NCBI GenBank assembly: GCA_000381605.1
Contig: KB906756.1
Location: forward strand, 1 to 64,000
Direction of reading: 5' to 3'
Source: Acidobacteriaceae bacterium KBS 89
GTDB taxonomy: Bacteria > Acidobacteriota > Terriglobia > Terriglobales > Acidobacteriaceae
DNA: 64,000 bases
Positions 56,405 through 64,000 of this stretch are shown here, piece by piece (the stretch's first letter is position 1; every line of letters begins with the position of its first letter). Both the position numbers and the translations under genes were made by a program. The notes below the pieces were generated by a model, which saw nothing but the letters and a program-made list of their open reading frames with translations, was not told the origin of the DNA and searched no databases.

Positions 56405-56447
56405 GTTATGTATAAATATACACAATTAATGTATATTTATACATAAC
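56405..56447. promoter_or_regulatory. Twin ARG boxes forming a perfect 18-bp inverted repeat
   Basis: The arms 56405-56422 and 56430-56447 are exact reverse complements across a 7-base spacer. Each arm contains its own palindrome: TGTATAAATATACA (56409-56422) and TGTATATTTATACA (56430-56443). Their centres are 21 bp apart, the spacing of paired ARG boxes bound by an ArgR hexamer. It lies 72 bases before argR and 91 bases before gltB, so it can control both directions. The TATACA segments could also serve as -10 elements. Confidence 0.85.
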
Positions 56448-56518
56448 CAAAGATTTACCTCCTTCGTTTCAAGCTGCATTGAAGACGAAAGAGCCTGAGA
56501 ACAGGTAAAAACGACCCA

Positions 56519-56959
56519 ATGAAACAACAACGTCACGCCGTAATTCAGGAATTGCTGGTAAAGACTGCCGTCACCAGTCAGGACGAACTACGTCGAAAGC
56601 TTGCAGGGCGCGGGTTTCATGTGACTCAGGCGACCTTGTCCCGCGATATTCACGAACTGCGATTGAACAAGGGACCTGAGGGCTACTCCCTACCTGCAGG
56701 CCCCGATCCCGACGAAGATGCTTTACCGGGAATACGTGAGGTGCTCGAAAGCTTTGGGCTTGAAGTACGACAGGCCATGAATTTACTCGTACTGGTAACA
56801 ACAACCGGAAGCGCTCAACCTATCGCTGCCGGAATCGACTATGAAGACTGGCCTGAAGTCGTAGGCACAATCGCCGGAGATGACACTGTACTCATCATCT
56901 GCCCCGATGAAAAACAAGCAAATCTGTTGAAGACTCGAATTGAAGGATACATTGGCTAA
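56519..56959 (+). CDS. argR: Arginine repressor
   Basis: 146 residues. The N-terminal winged HTH contains TSQDELRRKLAGRGFHVTQA and the recognition helix with SRDI (41-44). The C-terminal hexamerisation and arginine-binding domain has GTIAGDDT (116-123), the aspartate pair that contacts arginine. It represses (or activates) arginine genes when bound to L-arginine. First gene of the arg operon and therefore under its own operator. Confidence 0.95.
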   Translation: MKQQRHAVIQELLVKTAVTSQDELRRKLAGRGFHVTQATLSRDIHELRLNKGPEGYSLPAGPDPDEDALPGIREVLESFGLEVRQAMNLLVLVTTTGSAQPIAAGIDYEDWPEVVGTIAGDDTVLIICPDEKQANLLKTRIEGYIG

Positions 56960-58079
56960 CTCGGCAACAATAAATTCGGTGGAAAAAACTGTTCCGCGAA
57001 CAAGTGATGTCCTCGCGACCGCACCTCGCACTGCAGTTGCAGGCGTCAGCGGCTACGCAGGTGGCGAACTCGCCCGTCTCCTACTGCATCATCCCAAATT
57101 GAACGGAGTGGCCCCCACGTTCCTTGGCCGAGCCGGCGAGGCAGAGGTGGGACCGTCCACCAATCTCGAAGACCTGCACCCTCAACTCGCGACGCCAGGA
57201 AATCACAAGGCGAATGAAGTCTTCCCTTTTAGCTGGGAGCGGATAGTCAATTCAAAGATCGAAGTATTATTTCTCGCCACGCCGCACGACCAATCTCGTG
57301 AATGGGTCCCGCAGGCGATCGAGCAGGGCATCAAAGTTATTGACCTCAGTGGGGCCTGGCGTCTGCAGGATGACATCAACCGTGCCGTCTACCGCCTGAA
57401 AGATGCCAATCCAGAACACGCCGCCAGGCTGCAGGCGGAAGCGATCTATGGATGCCCGGAATTGCACCGCGACGAGATCAGGCACGCCCGAATCGTCGCC
57501 AACCCCGGCTGCTACGCTACTTCGATCATCCTCGCTCTTGCGCCGCTGATTGAGGCTGGCGTTGTCGATGTGGATCACGGCATCGTCTGCGATGCGAAAT
57601 CTGGAGTGAGCGGAGCCGGAAAGGCCGCGACGGCGACCACTCATTTCATGCACGCGGCCGACAACCTCTCCGCATATGCCGTCTTCGGCCACCGTCATAC
57701 CGGCGAGTTGCTTGAACAACTCCATCTCACGACGGATCAAATTCAATTCACTCCACATCTGCTGCCGATACCGCGTGGGATTCTCTCCACGATCTATCTC
57801 CGGCTGAAGCATGCCACAGATTCCACCGCAATCGGCGTTGTCTTTCAGAAGTTCTACGAACGCAGCCCGCTGGTTCGGCTGCACACCACACCGCATCTGC
57901 CTGAAATTCAACACATCGTCCGCACCAACTACTGTGATCTCGGCTTTGCACTCGCCGCCGATGGTAAACGCCTGGTGATCGTCTCGTGTCTCGACAATCT
58001 CCTCAAAGGCGCAGCCGGTCAGGCAGTGCAAAACATGAACCTGATCTGCGGCTGGAAGGAAGAGGAGGGCTTGCTGTGA
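56952..58079 (+). CDS. argC: N-acetyl-gamma-glutamyl-phosphate reductase
   Basis: About 375 residues. TTG at 56952 is preferred, with AAGGA four bases upstream; a TTG at 56940 lies in the same frame, and a GTG at 56979 is a further alternative. It overlaps the end of argR, so translation is likely coupled. AVAGVSGYAGGELARLLLHHP is the NADPH-binding start, and NPGCYATS carries the catalytic Cys. It reduces N-acetylglutamyl phosphate to the semialdehyde, step 3 of arginine synthesis. The stop overlaps the argB start. Confidence 0.95.
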   Translation: MANSATINSVEKTVPRTSDVLATAPRTAVAGVSGYAGGELARLLLHHPKLNGVAPTFLGRAGEAEVGPSTNLEDLHPQLATPGNHKANEVFPFSWERIVNSKIEVLFLATPHDQSREWVPQAIEQGIKVIDLSGAWRLQDDINRAVYRLKDANPEHAARLQAEAIYGCPELHRDEIRHARIVANPGCYATSIILALAPLIEAGVVDVDHGIVCDAKSGVSGAGKAATATTHFMHAADNLSAYAVFGHRHTGELLEQLHLTTDQIQFTPHLLPIPRGILSTIYLRLKHATDSTAIGVVFQKFYERSPLVRLHTTPHLPEIQHIVRTNYCDLGFALAADGKRLVIVSCLDNLLKGAAGQAVQNMNLICGWKEEEGLL

Positions 58080-58858
58080 GATTCGTCGTCAAATTAGGCG
58101 GTGTCGCCCTTGAGGACAAAAAGATTCTCCACACGGCGGGCAAGGCTATCGCCGACCTCGTCGCCGACGGCAACCAGGTCGCCGTCGTTCACGGCGGTGG
58201 GGTACAGTTAACCCGCACCCTCGCTCAGATGGGAAAGAAGAGCGAGTTCGTCTCCGGCCTGCGCATCACCGACGCCGAGACGCGCGACGCGGCCCTGATG
58301 GTCCTCGCCGGCCGTGTCAACAAATCCCTCGTTGCCGCTATCGGCTCTCACGGCCAGTCCGCTGTCGGCCTCTCGGGCGGAGACGGCCATGTCTTCCGCG
58401 CTCGCAAGAAAAAGACCAATCCTGACCTCGGCTTCGTCGGCGAGATCGCCGCCATGGACCCCAAGTGGCTCGAAGCCATCTGGACCATGGGCGCAGTCCC
58501 GGTCATCTCCTCCATCGCCCTCGGCTTCGACGGTGAGTACTACAACATCAACGCCGACGAGATGGCCGCCGCCTGCGCCATCGGCACCAAGGCTGACACC
58601 CTCGTCTTCCTTACCGACGTTCCTGGCGTCAAAGGTGCCGACGGCAATGTGATGCGCTGGCTCACCCTCGCTCAAATCCCCGCGATGGAAAAGGCACAAG
58701 TCGTCTCCGGCGGCATGTTGCCCAAACTCAACGCCTGCCGCGAAGCCCTCACCCACGGCGTCAAACGTGTACGTATTCTTCCTGCGGAGGCCGCCTGGCT
58801 CTTGCCCGACCTTTGCTCAACACGAGTCAACGACGGAACGGAGGTCATGGTCGCATGA
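58076..58858 (+). CDS. argB: Acetylglutamate kinase
   Basis: 260 residues from GTG at 58076, which overlaps the argC stop by 4 bases and has AGGAGG seven bases upstream; the open frame upstream is not used. FVVKLGGVALEDKK carries the catalytic Lys, VAVVHGGGVQLTRTL the Gly-rich loop, and the amino-acid kinase fold continues to VSGGMLPKLNACREAL. It phosphorylates N-acetylglutamate. The stop overlaps the argD start by 4 bases. Confidence 0.95.
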   Translation: MRFVVKLGGVALEDKKILHTAGKAIADLVADGNQVAVVHGGGVQLTRTLAQMGKKSEFVSGLRITDAETRDAALMVLAGRVNKSLVAAIGSHGQSAVGLSGGDGHVFRARKKKTNPDLGFVGEIAAMDPKWLEAIWTMGAVPVISSIALGFDGEYYNINADEMAAACAIGTKADTLVFLTDVPGVKGADGNVMRWLTLAQIPAMEKAQVVSGGMLPKLNACREALTHGVKRVRILPAEAAWLLPDLCSTRVNDGTEVMVA

Positions 58859-60091
58859 ACTTAGCATCCATTCAAGCAGCGGAGAGTAAATTGCTCCTCC
58901 AAACTTACGAGCGCAATCCTTACCTCTTCGTCAGCGGGCAAGGCGTCTATCTGCGCGACGAAAACGGACAGGACTACCTCGATCTTCTCAGCGGCATCGG
59001 CGTCTCTGCACTCGGCTACGCCCATCCGGCCGTCGAAGAGGCCATTGTCCGCCAAAGCACGCGCCTCATTCACACCTCGAACCTCTTCTTCCACGAAGGC
59101 ACGGCTGAACTCGCTCTCCGTCTCACCGAGATCAGCGGCCTCGACCGCGTCTTCCTTTGCAACAGCGGCACCGAAGCATGGGAGGCAGCCCTCAAACTCT
59201 CGCGTGCACACACCGGTCGTCTCCGCGGCGAAGGACGCAACATCGGTAGTAAGTTCCTCGCCCTCGAACACAGCTTCCACGGCCGCTCCATGGGTTCTGT
59301 CGCAACGACTCACAAGGAGAAATACCGCGAGCCCTTCCAACCTGTCATGCCAGGTGTCGAGTTCGTCCGTTTCAACGACGTAGCCGATCTCCGCGCGAAG
59401 TTCTCTGATGAGATTTGTGCAATCTGCATCGAGCCGGTCCAGGGTGAAGGCGGTATTCATCCCATCTCGCGAAAGTTCTTCGAAGCCGCACGCGAACTCT
59501 GCGACTCCACCGGCGCTCTCCTACTCGCAGATGAGATTCAATGTGGCTTCGGCCGAACCGGCAAATGGTTTGCCTACCAACACTACGGAATCCTTCCCGA
59601 CGTCACGACGCTCGCTAAGCCAATCGCCAACGGCATTCCCATGGGTGCGGTGCTCTGCACCAACAACGCCGCCCAAGCCATCACCCCCGGTATGCACGGC
59701 ACGACCTTCGGCGGCGGCCCGTTGGCATGCGCCGTTGCCATCGCGGTCATCGACACAATCAAGCGAGACAACCTGCTCGAACACATTCAAGATACCGGCG
59801 AATTCTTCCACGGAGAGCTCTCCAAACTCGCCGCACGTCATGACTGCATCGTCGACGTCCGCGGCATCGGCCTGATGCTCGGCCTTGAACTGAACTCGGC
59901 AGAGTTAGCGAAGCAAGTGGCGGCTCAGCTCATGGACCGGCGCATCATCGTCAACCGCACAAGCGAGACGGTCCTTCGTTTTCTTCCGCCATACATTCTC
60001 GAACGGAAGCACATCGAGACCGCCGTCAAGGCGCTCGACGAGATCGTCAGTGCAGCATACGCCGGCGCAGCGCCGGCAGGAGAGCAATCCC

Positions 60092-60099
<8 letters not shown>
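58855..60099 (+). CDS. argD: Acetylornithine aminotransferase
   Basis: 414 residues from the ATG at 58855 that overlaps the argB stop; GGAGG stands about 10 bases upstream. Class III PLP-dependent transaminase: CNSGTEAWEAALKLSR, ALEHSFHGRSMGSVATT, LLADEIQCGFGRTGKWF, and TTLAKPIANGIPMGAVL with the PLP Lys. It transfers an amino group from glutamate to N-acetylglutamate semialdehyde. ArgD enzymes may also act in lysine synthesis. Confidence 0.95.
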
Positions 60100-62598
<2,499 letters not shown>

Positions 62599-62675
62599 CT
62601 ACATTGTGTTCTGTTGTGGGCAAACATGATCGCCGAACGCGTGAACTGAATCAACAGGCCGGAGATAGTTACAAC

Positions 62676-64000
62676 ATGTCGTCAGAACCCGCAACAAAGA
62701 TGTGGTCCGGTCGCTTCCGCGAACCGCTCAACAAGCAGTTCGAAGAATGGCAGCGGAGCTTCCCCTTCGACTGGCGTCTTCTTCCCTTCGAGGTCGAAGC
62801 TAGCATCGCCCACGCTCGCGCGATCAAAGCGGCCGATATTCTCACCAGTGACGAACTCTCGCGCATGGTTCAAGGCCTGCGCGCCATTGAAGGCCTGCCT
62901 TTCGACGAGTCCCTCGTCGGCGCCAATCCACAGACCGAAGACATCCATCATTACGTCGAACTCGAACTCACGAAACAAATCGGCCCACTCGCCCTGAAAC
63001 TCCACACCGGGCGCAGCCGCAACGAGCAGATCGCCACTGACATGCGGCTCTTCGTCCGCGCCGCAATCGACCACACCGTCTACGGCCTCAATGAATGGCA
63101 TAACGCTCTGATCGACCTCGCTCAAGCCGCAGGCGAGGCGGTCATGCCCTCCTACACCCACCTCCAGCGCGCTGAGCCCGTCCTCGTTGCCCACTGGCTC
63201 CTCGCCTATGTCAGCATGATCGAGCGCGACATCACCCGCCTTACTGACGCCCGCAAGCGTATGAACCTCTGTCCGCTCGGCTCCGGAGCCGTCGCCGGCG
63301 CAACCCTCGCGCTTGACCGTACCATCGCTGCCCGCGCCCTCAATTTCGACGGCCCCACGCCCAACTCCATGGACGCCACCAGCGAACGCGACTTCGCCCT
63401 CGAATTCACTCAAGGCATTGCCACATTGGGCATCCACATCTCCCGCTTCGCCGAAGAGCTCACTCTCTTCTCCACCGCCGAGTTCGGTTTCCTCGAGCTT
63501 CCTGAGGCCTTCTCTACCGGCTCAAGTGCCATGCCGCAAAAGAAGAACCCGGATCTTACCGAACTCATCCGCGGAAAATCCGGGCGCCTTCTCGGCGCAG
63601 CTACCACGCTCGCGATGCTCATCAAAGGCCTTCCACTCGCTTATAACAAGGATCTACAAGAAGGCCAGGAGCCCGTTTTCGATGCAGCTGACACCATCGC
63701 CGGCATCCTTAGCGTTCTCCCTGCCTTCACACGCTCACTCAAATTCCGGTTCGACAAGATGAAGATAGCCGCGGAGACCGGCTACCTCAACGCGATGGCT
63801 GCTGCCACCTATCTCTCCAACAAAGGCGTTCCCTTCCGTAAGGCGCACGAGCACATCGGCAACGCTGTTCGACTCGGCCTTGAGACCAACAGGGAGTTGC
63901 AACATCTAACATTGGATGAACTACGCAGCATCAGCCCTGAGTTCGGTGAAGATTTCTTCGCGGCCATCACCCTTGAAGCCACTCTGGACTGCCACGACGT
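62676..64000 (+). CDS. argH: Argininosuccinate lyase (C-terminal end outside window)
   Basis: At least 441 codons from the ATG at 62676 (GGAG upstream); the frame is open to the right edge. MWSGRFREPLNKQFEEWQRS opens the protein; ANPQTEDIHHYVE, KLHTGRSRNEQIATDMRLF and the fumarase-superfamily signature GSSAMPQKKNPD are present, the last with the mobile catalytic Ser loop. It splits argininosuccinate into arginine and fumarate. It completes the operon argR-C-B-D-F-G-H. Confidence 0.95.
   Translation, partial: MSSEPATKMWSGRFREPLNKQFEEWQRSFPFDWRLLPFEVEASIAHARAIKAADILTSDELSRMVQGLRAIEGLPFDESLVGANPQTEDIHHYVELELTKQIGPLALKLHTGRSRNEQIATDMRLFVRAAIDHTVYGLNEWHNALIDLAQAAGEAVMPSYTHLQRAEPVLVAHWLLAYVSMIERDITRLTDARKRMNLCPLGSGAVAGATLALDRTIAARALNFDGPTPNSMDATSERDFALEFTQGIATLGIHISRFAEELTLFSTAEFGFLELPEAFSTGSSAMPQKKNPDLTELIRGKSGRLLGAATTLAMLIKGLPLAYNKDLQEGQEPVFDAADTIAGILSVLPAFTRSLKFRFDKMKIAAETGYLNAMAAATYLSNKGVPFRKAHEHIGNAVRLGLETNRELQHLTLDELRSISPEFGEDFFAAITLEATLDCHD

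Overview
The window looks like chromosomal DNA from a soil acidobacterium (Acidobacteriota, Terriglobia; a Granulicella/Edaphobacter/Terriglobus-like organism). This is inferred from the gene families and their company: two duplicated FtsX-type 'ADOP' permeases (one coupled to a PadR regulator), a GWxTD-domain protein, a carboxypeptidase-regulatory/TonB-barrel protein, a secreted VWFA-related protein, a tripartite RND pump, and high-GC DNA with strongly C-ending codons. No rRNA or complete tRNA gene is present.

Left part (1 to about 11.9 kb). This reads as accessory DNA. It holds the start of an IS110-family transposase at the left edge, an ADOP permease, a serine beta-lactamase-like lipoprotein, an exported arginase-fold protein with altered metal ligands, a 40-codon ORF with a good ribosome site, and a frameshifted glycoamylase-like gene. 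At 9319-9365 there is the 3' part of a tRNA-Lys(CUU) gene without its 5' half. That is the usual scar of site-specific integration and suggests that the DNA to its left is an island. A frameshifted VOC/glyoxalase gene, a DUF3455 protein and sparse small ORFs follow.

Middle part (11.9 to 32.4 kb). A membrane protein is followed by an RND efflux operon on the minus strand (adaptor, pump, outer-membrane factor). It is divergent from padR-ADOP, whose start codon abuts a perfect inverted repeat. Next come a TonB-barrel-like protein, a GWxTD protein, a MacA-like adaptor with a MacB/LolD-type ATPase but no permease, an 860-residue exported protein of unknown function, and a DUF885-like protein.

Right part (32.4 to 64 kb). 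This is mainly housekeeping. A minus-strand run holds pepP-like, accB, accC, thiE and two amino-acid permeases. It is followed by a phosphoesterase, a small HTH protein, a phosphofructokinase carrying the PPi-type residues Asp104/Lys124, a TonB-like protein, an MBL hydrolase, a HAD phosphatase, an endonuclease III-like protein without the catalytic Lys and Asp, a fadD-like ligase, a VWA protein and a TetR regulator with a 9-bp palindromic operator. The large gltB gene diverges from an arginine operon argR-argC-argB-argD-argF-argG-argH (argH runs off the right edge). Between gltB and argR lies a perfect 18-bp inverted repeat made of two ARG-box-like palindromes 21 bp apart, so one operator could serve both glutamate synthase and arginine synthesis. 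A repeat of about 270 bp with a strong hairpin occurs twice, at the 3' ends of the permease gene near 32.8 kb and of gltB near 51.7 kb.

I did not find a complete, clearly new system. The best leads are the PPi-type phosphofructokinase, the catalytically altered endonuclease III and arginase paralogues, the duplicated hairpin element, the shared ARG operator and the tRNA-Lys integration scar.
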